This document shows, piece after piece, positions 13,236-28,976 of a DNA stretch of 64,000 nt. The position numbers were made by a program, and so were the translations under genes. The stretch covers positions 82,369,657 to 82,433,656 of the forward strand of contig NC_035449.2 of the NCBI RefSeq assembly GCF_002127325.2, in the 5' to 3' direction. The stretch is from Helianthus annuus. Taxonomy: Eukaryota; Streptophyta; Magnoliopsida; Asterales; Asteraceae. The number at the start of each line of letters is the position of its first letter. Positions within the stretch are counted from its first letter, which is position 1. The notes beneath the pieces are model-generated. The model was not told the DNA's origin. It saw only the letters and a list, made by a program, of their open reading frames with translations, and did no database searches.

Positions 13236-13629
13236 TCTAGCTTAATCTTAATTGTTGGATAAAAAAGCTAAAAAAAACAAGATTAATTCTATTATTTCCC
13301 ATATTTTTAAAGTGTGCGAATCTATCAGTATTTAACATGTGTCTTGAGGTGAAAAGTATAAGTCTCAATATAGATTCACACCAGAATTATGCACAACATG
13401 GCACGACGTATATAGATAATTACACCACATATATAAATAGATATAAATAATTATGCACAATATTACATAACATATAGATATATATACACACACATACATA
13501 CATAACGCATATTAATTAATTAATTAATTATTAACTAACTCTATAACAATTTGGAAGTTGGATGAACAGTAGAAATATAATATTTTAAATATTAAAATTA
13601 CAAGTATGCCCTTAGTTATTAAATCTAGG
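13236..13629. other. AT-rich spacer between the two repeat families
   Basis: No gene or element end recognised. It contains short simple repeats (ACACACATACATACATA near 13488 and TTAATTAATTAATTAATTA near 13510). Confidence 0.5.
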
Positions 13630-14610
13630 CCAAACCAATTTACGATTTTGTCCCGCTTTAAAATTACGATTTTACCATCAGTTTCAAATTACGTTTTTAC
13701 CTCCAGTTCAATATAAAATTATGCTTTTGCCCCCAGTGAAAAATTACGATTTTGCCCCGTTTAAATTTAATGTTTCTCCATTAGTTTTGTTTTCTTCCTC
13801 CGAGGTAATTGCCATCAGTTTCAAATTACGCTTTTACATCCAGTTCAAAATAAAATTATGCTTTTGCCCCTAGTAAAAAATTACGATTTTGCCTCGTTTA
13901 AATTTAAAGTTTCGCCATTCGTTTTGTTTTCTTCCTCCGAGGTAAGTTACGATTTTGCCCTCAATTTAAATTTACATTGTTGTCATCGGTTTTGTTTGCT
14001 TTCCCAGTCAAATTACGATTTTGCCATCAGTTTAAAATTACGTTTTTACCTCCAGTTCAAAATAAAATTATGCTTTTGCCCCAGTGAAAAATTACATTTT
14101 TCCCTTCGGTTCAAATTTACGATTTTGGCCCGTTTAAATTTACAGTTTTGCCATTAGTTTTGTTTTTCTTCCTCCCATGTAAATTACGATTTTACTCTCA
14201 ATTTAAATTTACATTTTTTCATCGGTTTTGTTTGCTTTCCTAGTCAAATTACGATTTTGCCCCCAGTGTATAACTATAGCCAAAATATTAGGGCATAGTG
14301 TGAGGCAAGTGTCTGGAACTCCCCCATGGCCCAACCAATCTACGATTTTATCTCTGCTTTAAAATTAAGATTTTGCCATCAGTTCAAAATTACGTTTTTA
14401 CCCGGTTCAAAATAAAATTATGCTTTTGCCCACAACTAAAAAAAAATACAATTTTGGACTCGGTTCAAAATTAAGATTTTGCACCGTTTAAATTTACAGT
14501 TTTGCAATTAGTTTTGTTTTTCTCCTCCTAGCCAAATTACGATTTTGTCATCAATTTAAATTTACATTTTTGCCATCGTTTTTCTTTGCTTTGTTGTTTC
14601 TTTTTTTGCC
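13630..14610. repeat. Degenerate 'AAATTACGATTTTGCC' repeat tract
   Basis: Nearly 1 kb of imperfect units of about 20-30 bases such as AAATTACGATTTTGCCMYCAG, alternating with AATAAAATTATGCTTTTGCC and TTAGTTTTGTTTTYTTCCTCC blocks. Larger blocks recur (for example around 13630-13960 and 14000-14270), so it is a higher-order repeat. The open frame 13858-14157 is a by-product. Confidence 0.85.
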
Positions 14611-14993
14611 CTTTTCCGCTTTACGTATAAAATATAGTTATTATTGCGCGAAACTATTAAGAAAAATATTCGCAATTCAGTTAGTTGTATGAACATTCAA
14701 ATATAGTGAGCAAATATAGTGAGTGTCATGGGTTCGAAGCCCTTCATGGGAAAGAAAATATTTTTATTACCTGCTGGTAAATAAAAGTTTGAGTATCTAT
14801 TATTCTTAATAAAATTTTCCGTGATTTATTCCTTCTTCTTTTTTCACTTTTATATTGTTTTCTCTGTTTCTAAATTTTAATTTTTATAACCAACCGGTAT
14901 GTACGGGTAAAACACCAGTAAGTACCGAACCGAACGGATACCATGCTCATCATGTTACAAAAGGAAACGAATCGATAACTTTCGAATTCCCCG

Positions 14994-15019
14994 CCGCGTA
15001 GCGCGGTGAATTTCACTAG
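14994..15019 (+). other. Helitron 3' terminus (hairpin plus CTAG)
   Basis: Palindrome CCGCGTAGCGCGG at 14994-15006 (5-bp stem, TAG loop), then TGAATTTCA, then CTAG at 15016-15019 and T at 15020. This matches the hairpin and CTRR-T signature used to define plant Helitron ends. Confidence 0.7.
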
Positions 15020-16486
15020 TAAATAACTATGTAACATATATAAATAACTATGCTACTTGTTTATAGTTATATACAATTAATATTTGTTAATAAGCCATGG
15101 GAATGAAAAGTTGTTTTATGTTGATTCATCATCTCATTTCTTCTCATGGTGCCACGTTTAATTATCACTCATCTTTGATCTCCGGTATGAATCTTTCAGA
15201 GAGGAGAGAGATCATAAAATTATGAGAGAGAAAGATAAGAGGGACAATAGGCAAGCTACTAGCGGAAACAACAATGGTACTTAGGTTTCCGGTCACCACA
15301 ACGGTGGTCGGGCAACCGTAACCCAAGTGGTTGCTAGGGATTCGATTTCCGATTTTGTCGACATTAGCAAAACTCGACGCTGATGGTAGTTATGTTATCT
15401 CCAGATTGACAAGGATGGCTGCAAGAAGCTCTGGTGAAACACCTTGGGTTCCGGCCATATTCCGGCAAAGTTTTGTCCATAAGGGTTAAAGCTTGCATGC
15501 TCCATTTTCGAGTAAACAGTGGTTGATTCGCCTTCACGTGTGCTTTTCCGACTAATAAGGTAAAACCCATATACTTTCCAATTATACAATCCGAATCAGG
15601 TGTCTAATGCTTGGTTCTTTCTGTTTGGACCATCTTGGTGTTGAAGAGCAAAATGTTCAATAGAAAGGCCTGATTTCGATAACCTTCGTATCTGCGCCTC
15701 TCTAGCCTTCATGCCTTTTAAAAAGGTAACCTTTATGTTAGGGTTTTTGTTCTATCCTCTGTATGTTACATAGGGTGTATACTCTCGCTTCTGGTTTTGG
15801 ATTATGACGTCTGTATTAGCCGATTGAACTTGCATTTTGATGATTAGTGTTAATTTTTTTTTATTTCTAAGTTGTTTGTCGCCAAAAATGTTTGTGTTAA
15901 AAGATGATACACTCATTAATTTTATTCGGTTAGGGTACGACATTTGGGGAAAAATGCTGGAAAATAATTAAGCGATCATTGTGATGATGCTGATGGTCTT
16001 TGATAGAGTAGAATTGGTGTGTCTTCTCCTTAGTTATCAAAAGTGCACGCTTTTGGCGCCTAGGTGATTTTTCTGAGCAATGCACATTGAATTTGCTCCT
16101 ACCTCCTAGCTAATTATAGCGCAGTTTTGTAATATGTAAATTCCTTATATTATGCAGTATTTATAGGCATATTATCTTTTAGCTTTGTTATATTATATAT
16201 TAAATATATATATATCGGTTAGGCATACCATGTAAATAGGAGATATATATTCTAATTTGAATATGGTGATTTGATATAAGATTAGAACAGGGATTATTTA
16301 TATTAATTATACACTATATTCTTATTACATTAGAACTCAATCAATTCTATATCAAATACACTTTCATTACCAACTGATTATATTACTAAAAATCCAGATC
16401 TCAGTTTGAATTCTTCACATCCACTATGGTTTTGAAGATTGATAATAAACTTTTGGTTTTCAAGTTTTACTATATATTACTTTATA
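15020..16486. other. Unassigned intergenic-like sequence
   Basis: About 1.5 kb with normal base composition in 15100-15950 and AT-rich sequence after it. No open frame longer than 68 codons and no recognised domain. A purine-rich GAGAGAGA stretch near 15200-15250 and two overlapping small minus frames (15364-15589) are the only structure seen. It may hold a decayed gene or unknown repeat; I cannot name it. Confidence 0.4.
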
Positions 16487-18734
16487 ACATCCTGGTTTCG
16501 AAGTATTTTTGAAAGATCATGTTACAAGTTGTAAAGGATGAAATTTTGCAAGAATGAGTTTTATAAAATAAAAACCATGGATTTAGTGTTCTTAAACCTT
16601 ATTAAACAACATGTTAAAAGACTACAAAGTTTTACGAAACTTCAGGTTCATAACATCTTGTAAAATGCATATTTATGGCTATTGGTAAGTTGTGTGAAAC
16701 TTGTTGCTGATTGATGATAATTTTTAAAAGAAAATGATATGCTAATAAGCATGGAAACCTCCATCTTTAAGGGGAAACTATGGAAAAATTTTTGTAAAAA
16801 TTAAACACTTAGAAAAATATTTTCAAAACAAGTGTTTACAAGTAATTTTTGATCTTGGTTTTAAGTATAAAATTTGCCATAATTTTATTTATAAAAGTTA
16901 CAAATATTGGAGGTTGATTTTTGATAATAAAAATCAATAAGGATATTTATTTAGGAAAATATATATTTAGATGTCACAAAATTATGTGCTACTTGTATAT
17001 TGATTGTATTAGTTATATTAAAAATTAGGACTTGAAATAATACACCAAACCAAAATACCAAAAATTATAATATAAAATATTACTAAAATCACAAGAAAAT
17101 AAATATATAATTTATACCCAAAAATTGGATAAATCGGACAGTGGACATATGGACTATATTTATATATATAATCCGGAAATAAATTCGTAACTTAACAAAT
17201 GTGATAAATGGTATTTTCGAAACCAAAGAAACGACAAAATATGAATTTTTACAACTATTATAAAATATATCATATTTTGTCAAGGTAGAATTTTGAGGTA
17301 GAGAAAAATATATGTTTTCTTAAACAATTCAAAAGTATATTATCTTGTTGAAAACTAAAAATATATATTTTTCTAAGTTTAATCTTAAAAAGATATTAAT
17401 TTTTAAGATATATTTGGAAATATACTTATTTTTGCCAAAGCAAAATTTATAGATATTTTTCTATAAAAATTCTCTTAAAATATGTATATTTTAAGAATAT
17501 AAAGTGGTGATTTTTAATTGTATAAAAATAATATTCCAGAAAATTATACACAAATTTAAGTATAAAATACTTAACAAATACAAGAAAATACGTATTCCTA
17601 TACGTATAAATACATACCGGAATGCACCACCGATACTTGGCAAAATACACAAATATAAGTATACCTATACTTGGGAAATACATATGTGAGAAATACATGA
17701 TAAACCAAGTTAAAGATATATTATTTTTAACAATATTTCAAATTATTCGATAAAAATAGTTTAAGTTAAAATATTCCTATTTTAACTACTAATTATATAA
17801 TTTGGAATTATATAATACATATCAACCGTATAACTCAAAGCATACTAAATTCCAAAAATAAGTCTTAATAAATAAATACGACTGAGAGTCGTTACACGAC
17901 CTAAACGCCTAATAAAACATAGCACGTGTGTAGGTAGTTGTACGACCAGTGGAAAGGATCTTTGAGATACGAGACAAGCTACGCAAAACCGTGAGTTCAT
18001 GTCCCCCTTTTCTTTTAACTGTTTTCAATTTTATAACTTACAGGGGTGAAATACATGTTTCAAATGTTTCAAACGTTTCAAATGGTATGGTTAGCTAAGG
18101 AATGAACTGTTAGATCATGTGAATTGGTAGGCATAACACTTAAGACCAGTAATATTTGAATAAAGACCGAGGGGCATGAGTGATAGATCTATTTGGGTGT
18201 TGCGAGCCCCACCCATGGATCCGAGAGTTGGTCCATGTGGTGACTATGTCATTCCAGCCGGGTGACCCGATACGAAATCCGCAAAGGTTCGAGCCTTCCT
18301 ACGCCATTGCACACATATTAATGCCCTCGTGAAACATTAATTGATCTGTTCATAGATGCTTTCATACCGGATTAAAAGGAATACTTACAAATGTTTACAA
18401 GATTATTCGAGCTCACATACAAAACACATGAACTCGCTCAACTTTTGTTGATGTTCTCAAAATTACATGTATTTCAGTAAACAAGATGGATCTTGGGCGC
18501 TGGTGTTGTTTTCAAGATGTAAATATCAAGTTTAGATGTCATCCACTTTTGTTGGTTTGTAACTTAACCTGAGGATATGTTGGTTGAAAACTTAAACGTC
18601 TTGTGTTTGTAATATTTTTAAAACTTATGAATGGATGAACATCATTTTAATCATATAGTTGTTTATTATAATCGAATGCAATGAAAACTGATCAGGTCAC
18701 ACGTATACGCTTCCGCAAAAGTCAGGGTGTGACA
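16487..18734 (+). mobile_element. Element H: solo or truncated LTR, chromovirus type
   Basis: The right edge is clear: GCAAAAGTCAGGGTGTGACA ending at 18734 is the same LTR terminus as in element E (reverse complement of the sequence at 25187 and 35126). Internal blocks also match E LTRs in reverse orientation, for example GGAAACTATGG with the neighbouring TTAAACACTTAG region near 16770-16815 and CAAATATTGGAGGTTG near 16903. It is not followed by a primer site, so it is not a 5' LTR. No polypurine tract is seen before the proposed start (TATAACATCCTGG at about 16487), so a solo LTR is most likely. The left edge is approximate and no matching target duplication was found. Confidence 0.6.
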
Positions 18735-19899
18735 TTCTACCATCTAGGCCCGTAATTACCCATACCACCCATTAAAGTGGCGTAAACCATTCTAACAAGT
18801 CGTAATGGGTTAGAACACATATAGACACTTTCCAAATCAGAATGTAAGGTACACGAGCTCCTTAGCTCGTATGATTATTAAACCTCATTCTATCCGTTCT
18901 TCCGTTTAAGACACAATGTACACTAATCTTATAACAATCTGATACACTAGGAAGCACTTGAACTTTGCATACACGATTGAACAAGACATCTAGGCAACCA
19001 GTGAGTACATAGTCTCCTCTTTTACGTTTTCCAAATGTTTTGGGGTGATTCATATGTGCCTAAGATTTTTCCGAGTTTTCAAAACCACATATATGGTTTA
19101 TATATACAATATGCCTTCAATTTGTGTGAAACTTGGTGGTGCGGCATTCATAACAAGGGTACGTTCATTAACTGTGGCCAAGCCGACTGGTAGTATGTTA
19201 TGGTACCATAGGATTGACAATCCCGTTTTCAAATTTCCCGAGGTTTGTGGGGAAGTTTGGGGAACGACAGAAACTGTGCATTTGACAAACCCTTTGGTGG
19301 TTTGTCTGACGAGTCAACATAGGTTTGAATGTATTCACCATACGACTACACTTGTTTACATAAAACGATACTATTGGTTTACAAAGCATGATGATTGGTT
19401 TTAAAGATGAAGATTGGTTTTAAACATGATGATTAGTTTACACATACATGAAGATTGGTTTTAGACATGATGATTGGTTTATACATCCATGACGATTGGT
19501 TTCAAACATGATGATTGGTTTATACAAAACATGACGATGGGTTTTTAAGTATATATAAACCATACAATTTACAAGAAAACATTTTGGTTACTTACACGAG
19601 TTCACAAAGAAACATGGTTGTCGAGTTTCATGGCTACAAGGTTTTCTTTAAAATACCAACTTGCATAGTTCGTAAGACATAGCGCAATACAAAACACATT
19701 AGATAGAAGTTTGGTTACAAATTTCAGTTATCGACTTTCGTAGTCGGACGAGGTATTGCAATACAAATTATAGCCATGAGCTTGACCACAAAACCTATGT
19801 TACTCACTAGCATTCATTGTTGACAAAAATTTTCACAGCCGTTTCAGGTACGAATGTTTGATGATTGCACAAGTATGCTGATATACGTTAAATTATACA
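18735..19899 (+). mobile_element. Third family-D LTR, internal fragment
   Basis: Plus-strand homology to about 45890-47160 of the right family-D LTR: the GTAATGGGT region, CCTCATTCTRTCC, GTGAGTACATAGT, TTTTGGGGTGATTCATATGT, and the GGTATGGTAGCATAGGAT-like block in the same order. Neither end of the LTR is present. It is cut on the left by element H and on the right at about 19899 by the Athila-like element. Confidence 0.7.
19385..19545. repeat. Tandem repeat in family-D LTR fragment
   Basis: About eight imperfect copies of a 20-25 base unit, ACATGATGATTGGTTTAYA, with GAAG/GACG variants. The corresponding stretch of the copy at 44323 is much shorter, so this is a copy-specific expansion. Confidence 0.75.
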
Positions 19900-21191
19900 T
19901 GTTTTTATACCCCAAAACACTTCCGTTTTAAGCATTTTTGACCGAAACCGCGACGTTTAGGTACCAAATTCGGTACTTTTATATTTTCAGGTCTTAAATG
20001 AAGAACAAAAGAAAAATCTAATGAAAAAGGACAAATTCTGATGCATTTCTAATAAAAAGAACAAAATTCTGATATGCCAGGTCTCACACGACCGCGCGAC
20101 CTACGGCACTACCGTGCCAATTGCTTGATCTCGGAAGCACTGCCAATGCAACTTCCAGTGCCAATCTGATCCCGGGCTGCATGACCGTGCCACCCGCAGC
20201 ATGACCGTGCCACTGCCAAATCAAGCTTTCTGATCAACATTCTGATGACCTCGCAATATCATGCGACCCATGGCATGACCGTGCCGTTCTAATGACCCAG
20301 GCAACTTGTCCACTAGTCAACTTGGCTGACAGCGAATCGGGCAAACTGACGTCACCCGATAACACCTGCCGCACGACCGTGCGACCATCGGCACGGTCGT
20401 GCCGATCATAAAAGCTTCTGTAAATAGCAGCATTCGCTACTGGTTCAAATGTTGGGGTTTTCTCCATGTTTCTTGGCGATTTCTGGGTTCTGAAGCAGTC
20501 CTGGTCAGACCCATTTGAAGCTTAAAATGGAATGGAAGCATAACCGATCCAATCCATCAATTCCTTGCTTGTTTATGGTACGATTCCTTGTTCTTGAACA
20601 TGTATTCTGATCATTTTGCGAGTTATGAGCTGATGTTAGTTTATGTTTAATGTAGTATTATGTAATAGTAGTAATGAACTTGTTTCTTGAATAACCTTTA
20701 TGTTGTATTCTTGTTTGTATGAAACCTTAGTACTTTTTCATGGTTGAATCTTCATGATTATATGACGAACATTTCATTGATGTCGAGTTCCTGATTATGT
20801 TTGATTATCTTGGATAATGAATCTGTGGTTAGTGGGATGGTAACTACTTCTTGATTAATCACTTGTTTGTAAACTTGTTTACACCATGAGACTCGAGAGG
20901 GGTATTGGTTTTATCTAAGATATATCTTATTTTGATTAAGAATGCTTTCTTGCACGTAAGGGTTCTAACAAATTATATGGTGTTGATTACATGTTCTTGC
21001 ATGATGTTTATGATATATAAAAAAATTCGGATGTAAATAAGTAAATAAACAAGTAAATAGTTAAATAGATTTGTTTCGTAACTTGTGTGTGTGTATATAT
21101 ATATATAATAGTATTATTACTTGTCTTCTTATTTCTTATAATTATTACGTTCTTTATTCTGTATAATGCCTTCCTTTTTACTTACAGGCTA
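19900..21191 (+). mobile_element. 5' part (LTR and leader) of Athila-like element
   Basis: This lies upstream of the Athila-like gag and is therefore assigned to its LTR and leader, but I could not fix an LTR edge or the tRNA-Asp type primer site usual for Athila. The segment 20085-20400 is GC-rich with repeated ATGACCGTGCC and CGACCGTGCG motifs, unlike the AT-rich flanks. An acceptor-like TTTTTACTTACAG ends at 21187, four bases before the gag ATG. A minus open frame at 20234-20467 has no recognised domain. Confidence 0.45.
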
Positions 21192-23190
21192 ATGTCCACA
21201 CCCCTTGCACCCGCTAATGCTGAGCTGGCCAACGAACCTGAAAATAACTTAAGAAGAAGTAGGCGGCTTCGCGAAAGATCACTTGTTATTGCACAAAGAA
21301 TTGCGGACGCAATCGACGAACCAGTGATACTTTCTGACAGCGAAAGTTCAAAGGACGACAGAGGAAGCATTATGGCACAGGACGATCAGCCTTTAAATGA
21401 GACCGGCCGTCCAGGAGGAGAAGGCTTGCTACCGAGCATCGCCTGACCTACAATAGCAGCACCGAGTTTTGAAATTAAATCTAGTATAATTAATATGTTA
21501 CAAAATTCTGTGCAGTTTGATGGGAAGGATCACGAAGATCCAGGTCGGCACATCGCATCATTTCGCGAAGTGTGCTCGACTTTCAAAATTAGAGACGTTT
21601 CTGAAAACACAATTCGTTTACAACTCTTTCCATTTTCTTTGCGAGACAAAGCCCGGTCTTGGCTTTTGTCACTTCCAGCAGGGTCCATCACGACTTGGAA
21701 CGAGATGGCAGATCTTTTTATGCAAAAATACTTCCCGCCGGAAAAGAAAGCTAAGTTGAAGAATCGTATAATGACATTCAAACAGGACGAAGGAGAATCT
21801 CTACACGCAGCTTGGGAGAGGTTTAAAGATCTTCTGATCGATGTTCCACATCATGGGTTGTCCAAAAGACAACCTGTGTTGAACTTCTACCAAGGACTTA
21901 ACTACGACCCACAAGAACGTTTAGATGTATATGCAGGAGGCGATCTTGGAACCAAGACACCCAATGAAGCCTATGAAATTATAGAGAAAGCTACCTTGAA
22001 GTCGAGTTCTCGTAACGGTGGAGTGCGAAATAAAGCATCATCTATTCCTGGAGTTCATCAAGTGGATACGTATACAGCTCTTGCAGCATAGATTGGAGCC
22101 TTGGCAGCAAGGTTTGATCAAGCTCAGAAGGTTTCGCAGGTACAATCATCATGTGAGCTGTGTGGTGTGTCACACGAGCCAGGTACATGTGAACAGGGTG
22201 TTATGTTTACAAGCCACGAAGAGGTGGACTATTTGGGCAATCAAATTAAAATAACCCCTACAGCAACACGTACAATCCGGGTTGGAGAAATCACCCAAAC
22301 TTTGGGTGGAAGTCTAATTCCAATAACCAAAACCCACTCGGATATGCTCAACGTGCTCTCGCACCACAACAACCCCAGGGGCAATCCTTTCAGCCCCAGG
22401 GACAATCTTTTCAGCCATCAGGGCAAACCTTTCAACAACGTTATAATAATTTAGGTTTAGGAAGCACTTCCCAGCCACAAGCCTCTCAAAACCACTCAAA
22501 ACTAGAGGAGATGATGGCACAGCTGTTAAACAACTCCAACAATGCCAATCAAATATATGGGAAACGATACCAGCAGCATGAGGAGCGTTTCATGGCACAA
22601 GAAGGGGAAATGCGAAGCCAGAAGGCTTCAATACAAACCATTGAGAATCAAGTCGGCCAATTGGCCAAGATGTTGTCTGAAAGACCCCAAGGTAGTCTTC
22701 CAGGTAACACAGAACAAAACCCGAGAGGGCACGTTAATGCAGTAATGACAAGGAGTGGTAAAACCACGGGACCTGACAAATCAGACTCACCACCAATCAC
22801 TGAGACGGTCCAAACTGAAACTTCGGACGAGGTGCACGCTAGGCGAGTCCCAGCAAGTACAGCACAACCCCAGGAGCCAGTAGCAGATTACACTCCTCCA
22901 GTCCCATATCCAAGCAGACTAAAGAAGCAAAAGAATGATGAACAAGATAGTAAGTTTCTAGAAATGTATAAACAATTACATATAAACATACCATTCTTTG
23001 AGGAGTTGGCTCAAATGCCTAAATACGCCAGGTTCTTAAAAGACATCCTCACAAACAAGCAGAAACTTGAAAGCTTGTCTTGTGTGTTGATGAATGAAAA
23101 CTATTCAGCCCTTCTTCAAAATCGTCTACCTGAAAAGATGGGAGATCCGGGCAGTTTTACTCTTCGCTGTCTCATTGGCAGCATGTCTGT
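21192..23190 (+). pseudogene. Athila-like Ty3/gypsy gag, decayed
   Basis: The ATG at 21192 starts a frame with an N-terminal serine/acid-rich part, then after a TGA (21444-21446) the Gag core: FDGKDHEDPGRHIASF, LFPFSLRDKARSWL, SITTWNEMADLFMQKYFPP, ESLHAAWERFKDLL, LNFYQGL and AGGDLGTKTPNEAYEIIE, which are Athila/Tat Gag motifs. TAG at 22089-22091 breaks it again. A frame change near 22240-22260 is followed by a Q/N/G-rich part and a conserved block ENQVGQLAKML (about 22640-22680), with the end near 23190. The two stops fit C-to-T changes of CGA and CAG. Gag would form the virus-like particle in the cytoplasm. It is continuous with the protease and RT downstream. Confidence 0.88.
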
Positions 23191-23757
23191 CAATCACGCA
23201 TAAGCTGATTTAGGAGCTAGCATAAATCTTATGCCTTATAAGGTTTTTGCTAAATTAGATCTGGGTGAACCTTCACCCACTAGAATGAGCATTCAACTTG
23301 CAGACCGTTCAATTAAGTATCCGCGTGGATTCGTTGAAAATATGCTTGTTAAAATAGACAAATTCGTGTTTCTAGTGGATTTTGTTATTATAGACATGGA
23401 TGAAGACTTAAAAGTGCCATTAATACTTGGACGTCTGTTCCTCAATACTACAAGGACGATTGTTGATGTAGCAATTGGCCAAATCACACTCTGAGTAAAT
23501 GACGAGCACATGACTTTTGATATTAAAAGATCAATGCAACATCCGCAAAGTCACGATGACATGCTTTACTATGTCGACATTGTCGATACTTGTGTAAGCT
23601 CTCATTTCCAAGCCACGATTAAGGAAATTGATACTGACACACATCTGTTGTGTGGGAACCTAGATGGCATTTCACAAGAGGGCCACACAGTTGAGCAGCC
23701 GATTTTCCAAATCGGTGAAGATGGTTCCCAAAGTCTAAGATCAATTTGTGGAGATTG
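23191..23757 (+). pseudogene. Athila-like protease region
   Basis: In frame with the end of gag, after a TAA at 23201-23203, comes ADLGASINLMPY, the Athila-type aspartic protease active site (the catalytic Asp of DLGAS is present), followed by a flap-containing core to PLILGRLFLNTT. TGA at 23492-23494 interrupts it at a place where Arg is usual. The frame reopens at 23510 and ends at 23758 after a frame change into the RT frame. It would mature Gag-Pol; with these lesions it cannot be expressed as one product. Confidence 0.8.
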
Positions 23758-25186
23758 ACCGTGAAGTTGAAGAAAAGTCAAAACCTTCGGTTGAAGATCC
23801 ACCATCTTTGGAGTTAAAAGAACTCCCACCGCACCTCGAATATGCATTTCTAGACGAGGAGTGTCACTTACCAGTCATCATTTCAGTATCTTTAGCAAAA
23901 GAGGAAAAGAGACAGCTTCTCGAGGTTCTAAAGCTTCATAAGAAAGCCATGGCGTGGAAGATTATGGATATCAAAGGCATTAATCCTTCTTTTTATACTC
24001 ATAAGATTCTAATGGAAGACGATTACAAGCCTAGTGCACAGCATCAAAGACCTTTGAATCCAAATTTGCAAGACGTGGTGAAGAAAGAAGTAATCAAGTT
24101 GTTAGATGCAGGGCTGATTTATCCTATATCCGATTCTGTTTTGGTAAGTCCAGTGCAAATAGTACCCAAGAAAGGTGGTATTACTGTAGTTCCAAACGAT
24201 AGGAATGAACTTATTCCTACCCGTACCGTCACCGGATGGAGAGTTTGCATCGACTACCGCAAACTCAGTGATGTCACCCGTAAGGACCACTTCCCGCTTC
24301 CATTCATCGATCAGATTTTGGAACGTCTGTCGGGGAAGTCATTTTTCTATTTTCTGGATGGGTTCTCTGGGTATTTTCAAATTCCTATCGCTCCTGAGGA
24401 CCAGGAAAAGACTACTCTCACATGTCCTTTCGGCACATTCGCCTACCAGCGTATGCCTTTTGGACTGTGTAATGCACCAGCCACATTTCAGCATTGCATG
24501 GTAGCCATTTTCCATGACATGATTGAAGACTCCATTGAAGTATTCATGGAAGATTTCTCTGTGTTCGGGAGTCCTTTCAATCAATGTCTTGGAAATCTGA
24601 AAAGAATGTTAATGAGATGTGAGGAAACTAATCTTGTGCTAAATTGGGAGAAGTGCCACTTCATGGTGAAAGAAGGAGTAATTCTCGGACACAAAATCTC
24701 TGAAGCCGGGTTGGAAGTCGATCCAGAAAAAGTGGACATCATTTCTAAACTTCCTCCCCCTACCTCGGTCAATGCAATTAGAAGTTTCCTGGGTCATGCA
24801 GGGTTCTATAGGCGATTCATAAAAGACTTTTCAAAAATCACAAGACCTATGACCCGTTTGTTAGAAAAAGAAGCTCCATTTGTGTTTTTAGACGAATGCA
24901 TAAAAACATTCAAACAACTGAAACAGAGGATTATTGAAGCCCCTATTTTAGTTGCACCAGACTGGGTGTTGCCATTTGAGATAATGTACGATGCCAGTGA
25001 TTACGCAATAGGAGCAGTCTTAAGACAGCGAAGGGAGAAGCATTTTCGACCTATTTACTATGCCAACAAAACTCTACATGATGCTCAAGAAAATTACACG
25101 ACTACAAAGAAAGAGCTTTTGGCAGTAGTTTATGCTTTCGACAAATTCAGGTCGTACCTTGTGTTGTCGAAAACAATTTTGTATAC
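23758..25186 (+). pseudogene. Athila-like reverse transcriptase and start of RNase H
   Basis: Long open frame (ATG-type start at about 23748) encoding a linker, then RT: EVIKLLDAGLIYPISDS, WRVCIDYRKLSDVT, FPLPFIDQ, FGTFAYQRMPFGLCNAPATF, the catalytic box and LGHKIS, then YRRFIKDFSKI and the RNase H start YDASDYAIGAVL and YANKTLHDAQ. The catalytic box reads FMEDF (24546-24557); the first of the two essential aspartates is Glu, so polymerase activity is expected to be lost. Coding stops in RNase H at 25186 where element E begins. The rest of RNase H and integrase should lie past the far end of E, outside the window. Confidence 0.92.

Positions 25187-28976
<3,790 letters not shown>

Larger units (their letters stand above)
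12698..15019 (+). mobile_element. Candidate non-autonomous Helitron
   Basis: The right end has Helitron 3' hallmarks: a short GC hairpin (CCGCG TAG CGCGG, 14994-15006), about nine bases, then CTAG (15016-15019) followed by T. The proposed left end is TCTCTATAATATAACTAC at 12698, preceded by A, giving the A/T target context of Helitrons. The left end is less certain than the right. The body carries no Rep/helicase reading frame and is dominated by two families of tandem repeats (12806-13235 and 13630-14610), which is common in non-autonomous Helitrons. Confidence 0.5.

Noticed and set aside
14720..14755. GGGTTCGAAGCC, like a Pol III B box (possible SINE)
   Set aside because: No A box at the right distance and no tRNA-like 5' part or poly-A tail; probably chance inside the Helitron candidate.
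15364..15589. Two overlapping minus-strand small ORFs, possible host gene remnant
   Set aside because: Under 70 codons each, no motif recognised, and no splice-consistent extension seen.
20234..20467. 77-codon minus ORF in the GC-rich part of the Athila 5' region
   Set aside because: No domain; openness follows from GC-rich repeated ACCGTGCC motifs.
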